From Paenibacillus taichungensis (lineage in GTDB: Bacteria > Bacillota > Bacilli > Paenibacillales > Paenibacillaceae): 64,000 nt of DNA. Below are positions 1 through 8,378 of this stretch, piece after piece; position 1 is the first letter of the stretch, and each line of letters opens with the position of its first letter. Location: positions 682,001 to 746,000 of the forward strand of contig NZ_JABMCC010000118.1 in the NCBI RefSeq assembly GCF_013359905.1, written 5' to 3'. A model generated the notes under the pieces. It was given only the letters and a program-made list of their open reading frames with translations. It was not told the DNA's origin and searched no databases. The translations under genes were made by a program, and so were the position numbers.

Positions 1-612
1 CGTATATCATTAATCGTAGGCTTCATGTCAACCCTGATTCCAGTACTGATAGGCGGTATTCTCGGAGCCTTCTCGGGATTCTATGGGAGACACACAGACA
101 ATATCATCATGCGACTGCTGGATATTCTCTATGCTATTCCGGGTATTCTGCTCGCTATCGCCATCATTGCGGCGTTCGGGGCCAACACAGTCAATCTTAT
201 TCTGGCACTCAGCTTGGGTTCGATCCCAACTTATGCACGAACGATGAGGGCTAGTGTGCTCTATGTATCTACTTTTGAATTTGTTGAAGCTGCACGTGCA
301 CTGGGTTACAACAATCGCTCCATTATTTTCAAACATATTATTCCGAACTCGCTCGCACCCATGATTATCAAGTCTACACTTACGATTGGCGGAGCGGTCA
401 TTGCCACCAGCAGTCTGAGTTATTTGGGGCTCGGCGTGGAGCCGCATATCCCCGAGTGGGGCAATATTCTGAAGCTGGGCAGCACGTATCTGGAAACCCA
501 TTCGTATCTGGCCATCTATCCAGGTCTTGCGATCATTCTGCTCGTGCTCTCGTTCAACTTTCTGGGTGACGGACTACGCGACGCGCTTGATCCGAAGCTC
601 GAAAAGGCTTAA
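1..612 (+). CDS. Peptide/nickel-type ABC transporter permease, DppC/OppC family (5' end outside window)
   Basis: The frame is open from base 1 and the start lies outside the window, leaving 203 codons. It is an inner-membrane permease subunit of an Opp/Dpp-type importer. The cytoplasmic EAA loop that contacts the ATPase is visible as EAARALGYNNRSIIFKHIIP, and the protein ends in the family-typical GDGLRDALDPK tail. At least four hydrophobic segments remain. The next gene, 71 bases downstream on the same strand, is a family 5 substrate-binding lipoprotein, so the two probably form one importer with partners upstream of the window. Substrate cannot be read from the sequence; peptides, nickel or sugars are all possible for this family. 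Confidence 0.93.
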   Translation, partial: RISLIVGFMSTLIPVLIGGILGAFSGFYGRHTDNIIMRLLDILYAIPGILLAIAIIAAFGANTVNLILALSLGSIPTYARTMRASVLYVSTFEFVEAARALGYNNRSIIFKHIIPNSLAPMIIKSTLTIGGAVIATSSLSYLGLGVEPHIPEWGNILKLGSTYLETHSYLAIYPGLAIILLVLSFNFLGDGLRDALDPKLEKA

Positions 613-683
613 CCACTGCTACAATATTCAACTCAAACTCAATTTGATTTCCAATGATTATGAACTTATCTGGAGGTATTTTC

Positions 684-2510
684 ATGAAAAAACGTATGCT
701 GATAGCACTACTATTAACTTTTGTCCTTGTGGTCTCCGGTTGCAGTGTGAAGACCAAGACGGAATCCCAGTCAGAATCCTCACCATCGGATACAACAGAA
801 AACACGCAAAACCAAAAACCGGTAGACATCGAATTACTGGCTCAGAGCTCTTCCGAAAATGACGTGAACATTATCCGGGACCAACTCACCAAGAATGGCT
901 TCAATGTTAAGCTGAACCTGCAGCCGGATTACGGCAGCTACAAATCCCAGCAGGATGCAGGCAATTATGATATTGCGCTGTCCAGCTGGACAACGGTAAC
1001 CGGGAATCCGGACTATGCAGTTCGTTCACTTTTCAAAACAGGCGGAGACTACAGCATTCTGGCTGATGAAGAAATCGATAAGCTTATTGACCAGGCTGCT
1101 ACTCAGACTCCGGACGAATACAAGGATACGTATAAACAATTGGAGGATCGCTTGGTAACCGATCAGGCCTATATCGCTCCGTTGTACATTTCCCTGAAAA
1201 GTCAGGCTGTGAACAAAGACATTCTCAATGTAGACACCGTTCGCTTGTCCAAATCCCGCGCCATGGCATGGGAACCGATTGAATTCAAAGACAGCTCCAA
1301 AAATACAAAAGAACCATTAATTCTGACACAAACTGCTTCCGTCCTGACTTCCCTTGACCCGATCAAAGGAAATGACGGTTCCATCAACCAACTGAACACC
1401 AACATGTATGTACGTCTCGTTAACCTGACAGATGACGATCAACTTACACCAGAGGGTTCCCTCTCCCACAATTTCAGCATTGCTGAGGGTAACTCGGAGT
1501 ATTACTTCATTCTCAGAGACGATATCAACTTTGCCAAGATTGATAATAAAAAAGCGGTAGATACGGGAGAACGTGTCGGTGCAGATGACGTCATCTTCTC
1601 TCTCGATCGCGCCAAAAACAAAGATTCCGTACCGGATCACCGGACATACAGCCTGCACGAACATATCAAGGAAGCCGAGTTGGTAACCGATCTGGGCGCC
1701 TTGGAATCAATTCAGCAATCCAGTGGCAGCGGTACGGTTAAAGAAGCATTGGAACAAGGGCTTGGCACCAAAATTACGGAACTGGTCGCGGACAAAAACA
1801 AAGCCGATAACGCTGCCGGGAAATATCAAGTTGTGAAACTTACAACCACGGAACCTTTCCCGCAAGTATTGAACTATCTGGCTCACCAATCTGCTGGCAT
1901 TGTGTCCAAAAAGCAGGTTGAGAGCATCAATACGTATGATGTAGCTTCGTTTGACGTGAATAAAGACATTCCTTACGGCGATCAGAATACCGTGACTGAA
2001 GGTGCTGCGTACAACAACACCCTGTATGCCAGCGGCCCATATATCTTGGCATATAAAAATGATTACGAAGGTGTATTCTATCAGAATCCCGGCTACCGTA
2101 AAGGCTCCGAATATGCACCCAAAATCTCTCAGGTGAATGTTCGTTTCATCGCCGATGCTGACAGTGCGTTGTCTGCTCTTCGCAGCAGTGAAATCCACCT
2201 GTACTACGGAGTATCCGAAACAAAGTATGACATCATCAAAAATGACAGCAAATTGCAATTGCAGAGCATTCCGAGCAATGCGGTTTCCTATCTGTTGTTC
2301 AACACAGCCAATCGGGAAGTTGCCAAGAGCAGTGATCTGAGAAAATCCGTGCTCTACTCCATCAATCAGGATGACATTTTGCAGTTCTACAAAAACAACA
2401 AACTTAAGGCATACTCTACAGTAAGTCCACTCGTGCAGACCGGGAATGAATTGAAGTCCGATCCGGCAAAAGTGAAAGAATTTTTGAGCGCCTACCAGGC
2501 TTCCAAGTAA
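684..2510 (+). CDS. Family 5 (OppA/DppA-like) substrate-binding lipoprotein with circularly permuted domain order
   Basis: This 608-residue protein starts at the ATG at 684, 7-8 bases after GGAGG; an in-frame ATG at 654 lacks a ribosome site. A signal peptide ends in lipobox VSGC, with lipidated Cys20. Residues about 47-200 resemble the last part of family 5 binding proteins (DQLTKNGFNVKL, YDIALSSWT, LADEEIDKLIDQA, YIAPLYIS). Residues from about 211 then resemble the beginning of the family (LTSLDP, GADDVIFSLDRAKN), and the protein ends at VKEFL, where the first segment would normally continue. The order is therefore permuted. It likely works with the permease upstream. Family assignment is firm; the permutation is my reading of motif order. 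Confidence 0.9.
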   Translation: MKKRMLIALLLTFVLVVSGCSVKTKTESQSESSPSDTTENTQNQKPVDIELLAQSSSENDVNIIRDQLTKNGFNVKLNLQPDYGSYKSQQDAGNYDIALSSWTTVTGNPDYAVRSLFKTGGDYSILADEEIDKLIDQAATQTPDEYKDTYKQLEDRLVTDQAYIAPLYISLKSQAVNKDILNVDTVRLSKSRAMAWEPIEFKDSSKNTKEPLILTQTASVLTSLDPIKGNDGSINQLNTNMYVRLVNLTDDDQLTPEGSLSHNFSIAEGNSEYYFILRDDINFAKIDNKKAVDTGERVGADDVIFSLDRAKNKDSVPDHRTYSLHEHIKEAELVTDLGALESIQQSSGSGTVKEALEQGLGTKITELVADKNKADNAAGKYQVVKLTTTEPFPQVLNYLAHQSAGIVSKKQVESINTYDVASFDVNKDIPYGDQNTVTEGAAYNNTLYASGPYILAYKNDYEGVFYQNPGYRKGSEYAPKISQVNVRFIADADSALSALRSSEIHLYYGVSETKYDIIKNDSKLQLQSIPSNAVSYLLFNTANREVAKSSDLRKSVLYSINQDDILQFYKNNKLKAYSTVSPLVQTGNELKSDPAKVKEFLSAYQASK

Positions 2511-2520
2511 CAACAAAGAT

Positions 2521-2574
2521 AAACGGCTGTCAACTGGATCACTCCAAGATCCGGATGACAGCCGTTTTGTTTTA
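2521..2574 (+). terminator. Rho-independent terminator between convergent genes
   Basis: AACGGCTGTCA and TGACAGCCGTT form an 11-bp stem, followed by TTGTTTTAT. It closes the binding-protein transcript and lies in front of a convergent gene end. Confidence 0.9.
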
Positions 2575-2587
2575 TAGAAAGAATATA

Positions 2588-3079
2588 TTATGATGAGCAG
2601 TCTGCCTGATACCTTCGTTGTACGTCAGGCAACAGAGTGACGATCTGGATCACCACTCCCCAGGCAAAATAGACCAGATGGATGACGGATACATGCTGGA
2701 TCCAGTATACCTGTATCATAATCCAGATGATCAGAGCAAATCCCGTATATAAAGAGAACGTCCATCCCCAGTATTGATTGGAGTAGAGATTCAGCTTTTC
2801 ACCTATTTCCCAGTGAATGCGACGAAGGAGTGAAATGGCAATGATCATTGGCATAACACCAAGAACCAACAATAGTATAATCCCCGGGATCAGAAAACTG
2901 CCAAACGGGGAATGTTCCAACAATGAATCCGGCATTTTGACAAGATCTCCCGATGGATCGATAATGAGTGCTCCCCCTCCAATGATCGCACCAATGGCCA
3001 GAAACCCCTGCATCATAATGAGCGCCCACGATCTTTCAGGTACACATTCACGCTTCATTCCATCATCACTAGTTCTCAT
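2588..3079 (-). CDS. Small four-helix membrane protein of unknown function
   Basis: This 163-residue protein has four predicted membrane segments: about residues 18-40 (ALIMMQGFLAIGAIIGGGAL), 62-84 (FLIPGIILLLVLGVMPMIIA), 108-125 and 130-150. The ends are polar. The ATG at 3079 is preceded by GGAGGGTG at a short 4-5 base spacing. I do not recognise a named family. It stands alone, convergent with the binding-protein gene and divergent from the small SOS-type gene at 3264. Confidence 0.7.
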   Translation of the reverse strand: MRTSDDGMKRECVPERSWALIMMQGFLAIGAIIGGGALIIDPSGDLVKMPDSLLEHSPFGSFLIPGIILLLVLGVMPMIIAISLLRRIHWEIGEKLNLYSNQYWGWTFSLYTGFALIIWIMIQVYWIQHVSVIHLVYFAWGVVIQIVTLLPDVQRRYQADCSS

Positions 3080-3204
3080 CCCTCACCCTCCAGACATGAA
3101 ACAGATTTTACTGAACGTTCTACTCCATTTTCACATATGGAGAGGGCTGAATCCTGTGCTCTTTCTCACTAAAATCATCCCAAAAAATTCGATTATGGTA
3201 AAAC

Positions 3205-3233
3205 TTGATAAAAGAACGTACGTTCGGTATAAT
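3205..3233 (+). promoter_or_regulatory. Sigma-A promoter with an embedded LexA/DinR (SOS) box
   Basis: The -35 TTGATA (3205-3210) and -10 TATAAT (3228-3233) are separated by exactly 17 bases. The spacer holds the perfect 12-bp palindrome GAACGTACGTTC (3214-3225), which fits the Bacillus LexA/DinR consensus GAAC-N4-GTTC. A repressor bound here would block RNA polymerase. The gene 31 bases downstream is therefore predicted to be DNA-damage inducible. Confidence 0.8.
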
Positions 3234-3263
3234 AGAGATATACTTAATGAGCGAGAGGCAGAT

Positions 3264-3464
3264 ATGGACGACAAATTTATTAAGGAACTACGCGAGATTA
3301 GTCGGGACGACAGACGAAGATCCGAATTTATGATCCAAGGCATGAAGGAAACACTTCAGGGAAGAAAAGAAGAAAGTATCTTCAAGCGCTGGGTTCGGCG
3401 TAAGAAGACAGAGAAGAAAATTTCACAACGATTCAATCAAGATCCCTCTTCGGATCAAAAGTAA
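3264..3464 (+). CDS. Small basic protein, predicted SOS-inducible
   Basis: This 66-residue, highly charged protein (MDDKFIKELREISRDDRRRS at the N-terminus; KRWVRRKKTEKK near the C-terminus) has no signal peptide or membrane segment and is probably largely helical. The ATG at 3264 follows the purine-rich GAGAGG. Its promoter carries a consensus LexA box between -35 and -10, and a strong terminator follows 8 bases after the stop, so it is a monocistronic SOS-type unit. I do not recognise the family. Small SOS proteins in Bacillales include the division inhibitor YneA, but YneA is membrane-anchored and this protein is not, so I assign no function. Confidence 0.75.
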   Translation: MDDKFIKELREISRDDRRRSEFMIQGMKETLQGRKEESIFKRWVRRKKTEKKISQRFNQDPSSDQK

Positions 3465-3472
3465 CCACATAA

Positions 3473-3500
3473 AAAGGAGGCGTACTACGCCTCCTTTATT
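3473..3500 (+). terminator. Rho-independent terminator
   Basis: A 10-bp stem AAAGGAGGCG/CGCCTCCTTT with loop TACTA is followed by ATTATTTAT. It ends the small SOS-type transcript. Confidence 0.9.
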
Positions 3501-3613
3501 ATTTATATGAATGCCTATTCGTCTAGACGTTGTATAGATCAGGATACTTCTTCTTGTCCACATTCTATACCCTGGAGCAAGAAAGTTGAATTATGCAAAA
3601 TAAAAACGATGCT

Positions 3614-4318
3614 TTATTTCGCACCAGCCCGGACCAAAATCGCTTCGATTTCCTTGAAGCCTTTATTCTTAGCATGAATGAGTGGGGACACTCCATCATG
3701 ATCCGAAAGGTTTACGTCTGCTCCATGATCAATGAGTAATTGAATCGTCTGCTGCTGTATTTTATTGCCATCGTTCAGAATGATCGCTTCCAGCAGTGCA
3801 GTCCATCCCAATTGATTAATATGGTCCACATTCACTGACGTTTGGGTCAGCAGTTCTCGTACCACATCCACGTATCCATGCTCCGAAGCCGGAATCAGTG
3901 CAGTTCCTCCATATCGATTCGTTATCGCTGGATCGGCTCCCGCCTCAATCGTCAGCTTCAAAATATCCAAGTACCCTTCAGCGCCAGCGTACAAAAACGG
4001 GTTATTCTTCATATCATCCTGTACATTAACATCTGCACCCGCTTCAATTAACATTGTGGCTGATGCCAGATCATTGTTGTACGTTGCAATCATAACAGCT
4101 GTTCTTCCGCTCTGATCCTGAGCATTGATATTGGCGCCCTCTTGAATCCATTTTTCAATACTTTCGGTGTCTCTTCCCTCTGCTGCCTTCAACAACAGCT
4201 CATCCGGGGAAGTTGATAACTTCTCCTCCACCTTCGAGTCGTTTCTCACTTCAGGCACGCAGCCCTGAACGACGAACATACTGCTTATTAGGATAATTAT
4301 CATCAGCGACTTATTCAT
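3614..4318 (-). CDS. Ankyrin-repeat lipoprotein
   Basis: This 234-residue protein begins MNKSLMIIILISSMFVVQGC, a lipoprotein signal with lipobox Cys20. Residues about 40-230 are ankyrin repeats, with typical starts GRTAVMIATYNNDL, MKNNPFLYAGAEG, GGTALIPASEHG and GVSPLIHAKNKG. Ankyrin repeats mediate protein-protein contacts, here outside the membrane. The start follows GGGAGG at good spacing. The gene lies 13 bases after the stop of the SLH protein gene on the same strand, so the two are probably co-transcribed. The partner is unknown. Confidence 0.88.
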   Translation of the reverse strand: MNKSLMIIILISSMFVVQGCVPEVRNDSKVEEKLSTSPDELLLKAAEGRDTESIEKWIQEGANINAQDQSGRTAVMIATYNNDLASATMLIEAGADVNVQDDMKNNPFLYAGAEGYLDILKLTIEAGADPAITNRYGGTALIPASEHGYVDVVRELLTQTSVNVDHINQLGWTALLEAIILNDGNKIQQQTIQLLIDHGADVNLSDHDGVSPLIHAKNKGFKEIEAILVRAGAK

Positions 4319-4331
4319 ACTGCCTCCCTTA

Positions 4332-5837
4332 CTACAGTGTCACTGTTACCGAAGAAGCGACACTCCAATCCCCAACTGGACTTATTGTATAGGTCGTGCC
4401 TGAGATTAACGTGCCATCATTAACAAGGTCGAATACGCCCGTGGCGCCTTTCCGACTTGAATATTTATATGTCGCTGTCAGAACGTCACCGTTAGGTGAT
4501 GTTAATGTTACACTTCGACCTGAGAACAGTTCATCTCCAGGATCTTGCGCCAGCGTAACTTCAACTGAAGTTTCACTCACAGCTTGGGCACTCGCAACCT
4601 CCAACGAATCAAACGACCTTGCGGTGAATGAAGCGTTATTGATGTTCGCCCAGTCAGAAGAAACCGTATATGTCACACCGGATTGCAATGTTTGTCCTTC
4701 AGGCAAACGGAACTTCGGTTCTTGTTTGCCATCTGTCGATTGCGTGAACGGAACATATTTGGCAACGATTGGCTCGCCACCTTCTGGCGTAATCACGACT
4801 TGTCTTGCCTGCATGGAGGAGATAATTTGATACGTTTTGCCTCCTGCTTGTTCTTGGTCATTCAACACAAACGCATTAGCCCCTCGACCACCGCTGTATG
4901 CTGAAATGATATAGCCATAATCCACTACACCGTTCTCTTGCAGTGCTTCAATCTCGAACGTATCATTCGTTATTTGATTAGCCGTCGTCATGTTTAGTTT
5001 CGTGCCACTGCCTTCAAAGGAACCAGCATCGTGGCCTTTATAAGTGAGACTGTATACTTCACCTGCATGTTGAACGGACGTTGGAACGATGTAGGTTGCG
5101 ATGGACCCTGTTTTTAGACGAGGCATGTTGGTCAATGTCAACCCACCACTGAGCGCAAAATCGGTTTGTGCCTTGGCAAATACTTCATCCGCTGCTGTCA
5201 GAGGCTTGTCGAACGTCACAATTAACGTAATGGCATTGAGCGATCTAACGCTCTGGATTTGAGCCTGCCCCGAAGGAATAGCCTGGTGGGCCGTTTGCAA
5301 CAGTACCGCTGCTTCCCCGCGTGTGGTCGAACCGTTCTCGGAATAGAACGTGCTCATCCAATGGTGAACGGATTTCACGTCACGCTGCATCGCTTTGGAT
5401 ACGACCTGTTCGAGTTCTGCATCCGTCACTTGACTGTGTGGATTGAATTGTCCGTTATTCGCCTGCATGATGCCAAGTTCAACGAGCTTTGATGCATACG
5501 GTGCATACCACGCGTCAGGATTAACGTCCGTTAATTCAACGCTTTCTCCTTTCTTCTCCTTTAGATTAAACGTTTTGAATACCAGTGATGCTAATTCCGC
5601 GCGGGTAATAGCTCTATGTTCACCCATGGATTGATCGGCGTAACCGTTCATGATCCCCAAGCTGTTCAGTTCCTTAATGGCGACCTCAATCTGCTGGTTG
5701 GTAAGCTGTGTCGCTGTAGCTGCAACGTTAGTAACGTATGTAGCTGCATGTACGTAATTGGTAGTTAGCGGGAATACTGCTGTGCCTAATGCAGTTATCG
5801 TTAAAAATGTAGCCATTTTTCGGGTTATAGGATTCAT
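4332..5837 (-). CDS. S-layer-homology (SLH) domain protein
   Basis: This 501-residue protein has a Sec signal peptide ending near YVHAA (residue about 32). SLH-like modules follow at about residues 50-110 (ELNSLGIMNGYADQS, ITRAELASLVFKTFN) and 110-165 (WYAPYASKLVELGIMQANNG). A third, degenerate one at about 160-190 keeps TTRGEAAVLLQ. SLH domains bind pyruvylated secondary cell-wall polymer. The remainder (about 200-501) looks beta-rich, with Ig-like segments ending in threonine/valine-rich strands; I cannot name it. A strong AGGAGGAATTC site precedes the ATG. It is followed by the ankyrin lipoprotein and lies downstream of a two-component system, but no regulatory link is shown. Confidence 0.88.
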   Translation of the reverse strand: MNPITRKMATFLTITALGTAVFPLTTNYVHAATYVTNVAATATQLTNQQIEVAIKELNSLGIMNGYADQSMGEHRAITRAELASLVFKTFNLKEKKGESVELTDVNPDAWYAPYASKLVELGIMQANNGQFNPHSQVTDAELEQVVSKAMQRDVKSVHHWMSTFYSENGSTTRGEAAVLLQTAHQAIPSGQAQIQSVRSLNAITLIVTFDKPLTAADEVFAKAQTDFALSGGLTLTNMPRLKTGSIATYIVPTSVQHAGEVYSLTYKGHDAGSFEGSGTKLNMTTANQITNDTFEIEALQENGVVDYGYIISAYSGGRGANAFVLNDQEQAGGKTYQIISSMQARQVVITPEGGEPIVAKYVPFTQSTDGKQEPKFRLPEGQTLQSGVTYTVSSDWANINNASFTARSFDSLEVASAQAVSETSVEVTLAQDPGDELFSGRSVTLTSPNGDVLTATYKYSSRKGATGVFDLVNDGTLISGTTYTISPVGDWSVASSVTVTL

Positions 5838-5956
5838 ATTTGAATTCCTCCTCTATAGGTTGAAGTTGCCTGTATCTATAGAATAGAGGACAAAAAGAAA
5901 CTCCCAAGGACAAAAATATTAACAAACTATAAACTGAATCTAATTTTTCTCGAAAC

Positions 5957-6649
5957 TTATACGGTGAACCGGTAGCCTGCACCCCAGACGGTCTCAATAT
6001 ATTCCGGATTTTTGGGATCTGCCTCCAGCTTCCCACGCAGTTTGCGAATATGGACGGTAACCGTCGCAATATCTCCGCTGGAATCCATGCTCCAGATCCG
6101 CTCGAACAGATCGGATTTGCTGAATACACGGTTCGGATGACTCGCAAGAAATACGAGTAGATCGAATTCCTTGGTTGTAATTGCTACCTCTTCGCCATTA
6201 GCAAAAACGCGGCGCGCTCCCTTATCGATATGAAGCCCACGAATGTGGATTTCATCTTGTTCGGCTGGTTTGCTTTTGCCAAGTAGTCTCTCATATCGGG
6301 TCAAATGAGCTTTCGCTCTTGCAACCAACTCACTTGGGCTGAACGGCTTCGTAATAAAATCATCAACACCCAAATTGAACGTTCTAATCTTATCGATCTC
6401 CTCCTTCTTCGCGGAGACGACAAGGATCGGCACCTCTTTCACCTCACGAATGCGCCTGCAACATTCGAAGCCATCCAGGCCAGGAAGCATCAGATCAACA
6501 ATAATTAGATTGTAACTTCCCTCCAGAGCCAGTTTAAGCCCTTCATCTCCGTTATGGCAGAGCTCTACAGAAAATCCGTTGAGTTCGAAATAGTCCCGTT
6601 CCAATTCTGCAATCGTTGTTTCGTCCTCAATAATCAAAATGTTTGTCAT
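5957..6649 (-). CDS. OmpR/PhoB-family response regulator
   Basis: Translation from the ATG at 6649 gives about 230 residues; it follows GGAGGAGAT at good spacing, better than the in-frame codon at 6673. The receiver domain (1-120) begins MTNILIIEDETTIAELERDY and has phospho-acceptor Asp in IVDLMLPGLDG, the KP of ITKPFSPSELVARAKA and conserved Ser in LVVSAKK. A winged-helix DNA-binding domain follows (about 130-228: ITTKEFDLLVFLASHPNRVF, DIATVTVHIRKLRGKLE, YIETVWGAGYRF). The start lies inside the end of the kinase gene (23-base overlap), indicating translational coupling with its cognate sensor. Target genes cannot be read here. Confidence 0.95.
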   Translation of the reverse strand: MTNILIIEDETTIAELERDYFELNGFSVELCHNGDEGLKLALEGSYNLIIVDLMLPGLDGFECCRRIREVKEVPILVVSAKKEEIDKIRTFNLGVDDFITKPFSPSELVARAKAHLTRYERLLGKSKPAEQDEIHIRGLHIDKGARRVFANGEEVAITTKEFDLLVFLASHPNRVFSKSDLFERIWSMDSSGDIATVTVHIRKLRGKLEADPKNPEYIETVWGAGYRFTV

Positions 6650-8126
6650 TACCGTTAATCTCCTCCTCTTCATTCAACCGTTTTAGTTTGATATAAATGA
6701 CCGTGCCGTCATTGGGTTTGCTTTTCGCCCAGATGAAGCCTCCGTGTTCATCAATGATTTGGCGGGCAATCGCCAGCCCCAATCCACTTCCGCCTGTTGA
6801 GGAATTGCGAGATTGCTCTGCCCGATAAAAGCGTTCAAATATATAAGGCAGCGCCTCTTCCGGTATTCCTCTGCCATTATCCTTAAAGGCTATCGTAGTC
6901 CATTCGTCATCTGCTTGAAGTGTAATCCCGAATCGTTTTTGTTCATTCTCCATATATTTGAGGGCATTATCCACTACATTGACAACGGTGCGTTTTAATT
7001 TATCCAGATCAACAGATGCCATGACCGATCCAGATGCCCGATTATCCCAATCCAAGGCCACCCCTTTGTCCTCCAGATCGTATCTGAGCTCTTCAATGCT
7101 GTCTTCCAGGAAATCGACAAGGTCTACCACTTTAAACAGAAAAGGTTCCTGATTCAAGTCGAGCTTTGAATACAGAAACAGTTCATCCACCAGCTTATCC
7201 ATGCTAACTGCTTTGGAGTGAATGATATTAACGTATGATTCCATTTTTTCCGGAGTGTTGGCCACTCCGTCACGAATCCCCTCAATATAACCTTTAATAT
7301 TGGTGATCGGTGTGCGAAGGTCATGCGAAATATTGGAGATGAGCTCTCTGCGATTCGCTTCGTCTTGCTGTCGCAACTCATTGGAGCGCTGCAATTGAGT
7401 CCGCATGCTCTCGAACGCTTCGCTGAGTTGTCCAACTTCATCATTGGAGCTAAGTTGGAGCTTGAAGGACAGATTCCCATCTTTAATATGTTCGGCTGAG
7501 CTCCGCAGTTGATTCAATGGCTTAATAAAGCTGCGAGTGATCCAGCGGAATAAGAGCAGGTTCGCGATAATGAGAACGCCGATGAGCAGGAGTGACATCA
7601 CAGGTAGCAGCTTGCGAGTAAGCTCTGCAAATGGGCTTCTCTCACGAATAACGAAGATACTTCCTCTTTCTCCATCTGAATATTGAAAATCAAATTTCGC
7701 ATATGCATAGAATCGCTCACTGATATTAAAGGTGCTGCGAATCTGATAATTGTTGAGATCATAGGCAGGCAGTGCTTGCTTCAGTTCTGGCTGATTGAAG
7801 GTCAACGATTCGAAAATCTGGTTATTCTCCCGTCTGACGTATAGCCCAGACTTCTCGGCTCGAAGCTTCATGTCGTACTCGCGCAGCAAAACCTTGTTCT
7901 GCAGCTCGTCTGGATCATTTTTGGCCAGAAACTTCATCTCTTGAAAGATCGATTCTCCCTGTTGCGTGAGTGGATTCACCTGATAATGTACTTTGTAAAT
8001 ATCGCGAAAACCCTGCAAATCGCCTGTTGCAGCAATCGTATACAGACTAGCTGTAAGCAGGATGAACAGCAGACTTATGACGAGCATACCCGTGAAGGAC
8101 AGCAACATTTTTATTCGAATGGACAT
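6627..8126 (-). CDS. Sensor histidine kinase (HAMP, HisKA, HATPase)
   Basis: This 499-residue membrane kinase has a first membrane segment at about residues 8-30, an extracellular sensor of roughly 150 residues and a second membrane segment at about 178-198. It continues with HAMP (FIKPLNQLRSSAEHIKDGNL), the phosphorylated His in NISHDLRTPITNIKGYIEG, and an ATPase domain with N box VVDNALKY, G1 DNGRGIPEEAL and G2 GGSGLGLAIARQI. Kinase precedes regulator, the reverse of the common Bacillales order, and the genes overlap. The sensor region shows no recognisable ligand fold, so the stimulus is unknown. Confidence 0.95.
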   Translation of the reverse strand: MSIRIKMLLSFTGMLVISLLFILLTASLYTIAATGDLQGFRDIYKVHYQVNPLTQQGESIFQEMKFLAKNDPDELQNKVLLREYDMKLRAEKSGLYVRRENNQIFESLTFNQPELKQALPAYDLNNYQIRSTFNISERFYAYAKFDFQYSDGERGSIFVIRERSPFAELTRKLLPVMSLLLIGVLIIANLLLFRWITRSFIKPLNQLRSSAEHIKDGNLSFKLQLSSNDEVGQLSEAFESMRTQLQRSNELRQQDEANRRELISNISHDLRTPITNIKGYIEGIRDGVANTPEKMESYVNIIHSKAVSMDKLVDELFLYSKLDLNQEPFLFKVVDLVDFLEDSIEELRYDLEDKGVALDWDNRASGSVMASVDLDKLKRTVVNVVDNALKYMENEQKRFGITLQADDEWTTIAFKDNGRGIPEEALPYIFERFYRAEQSRNSSTGGSGLGLAIARQIIDEHGGFIWAKSKPNDGTVIYIKLKRLNEEEEINGNDKHFDY

Positions 8127-8231
8127 GGTATCCCCTTCTTAATCAAGCTATTGGGTTAGTTAGTGCACATGTTAACACAAGATTGATCCAAATGCCCATA
8201 GGAGTATTCCATATCAGCAGTTCTAGCTGAA

Positions 8232-8270
8232 CAGAAGAAAAACCCAAGGTCGTAGAAATGACCTGGGTTT
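8232..8270 (-). terminator. Rho-independent terminator downstream of the cyclase gene
   Basis: On the minus strand AAACCCAGGTC pairs with GACCTTGGGTTT (one bulge) and runs into TTTTTCTTC. The 250-base gap 8127-8378 also holds GGAGG-aataca-CCTCC (8283-8298); nothing else was recognised there. Confidence 0.75.
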
Positions 8271-8378
8271 CTCAACAATTAGAGGAGGAATACACCTCCC
8301 TAGTTATTTACTTATGCGAATCATTCGGAAAGAACTGTGTGGTGAGTCCTTTGCAATATACCTATGTTCAACTTTGCT

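Noticed and set aside
1707..2516. 269-codon minus-strand frame opposite the permuted binding protein
   Set aside because: Antisense shadow of a clearly coding frame; no ribosome site and Cys/Ile-rich composition typical of shadow translation.
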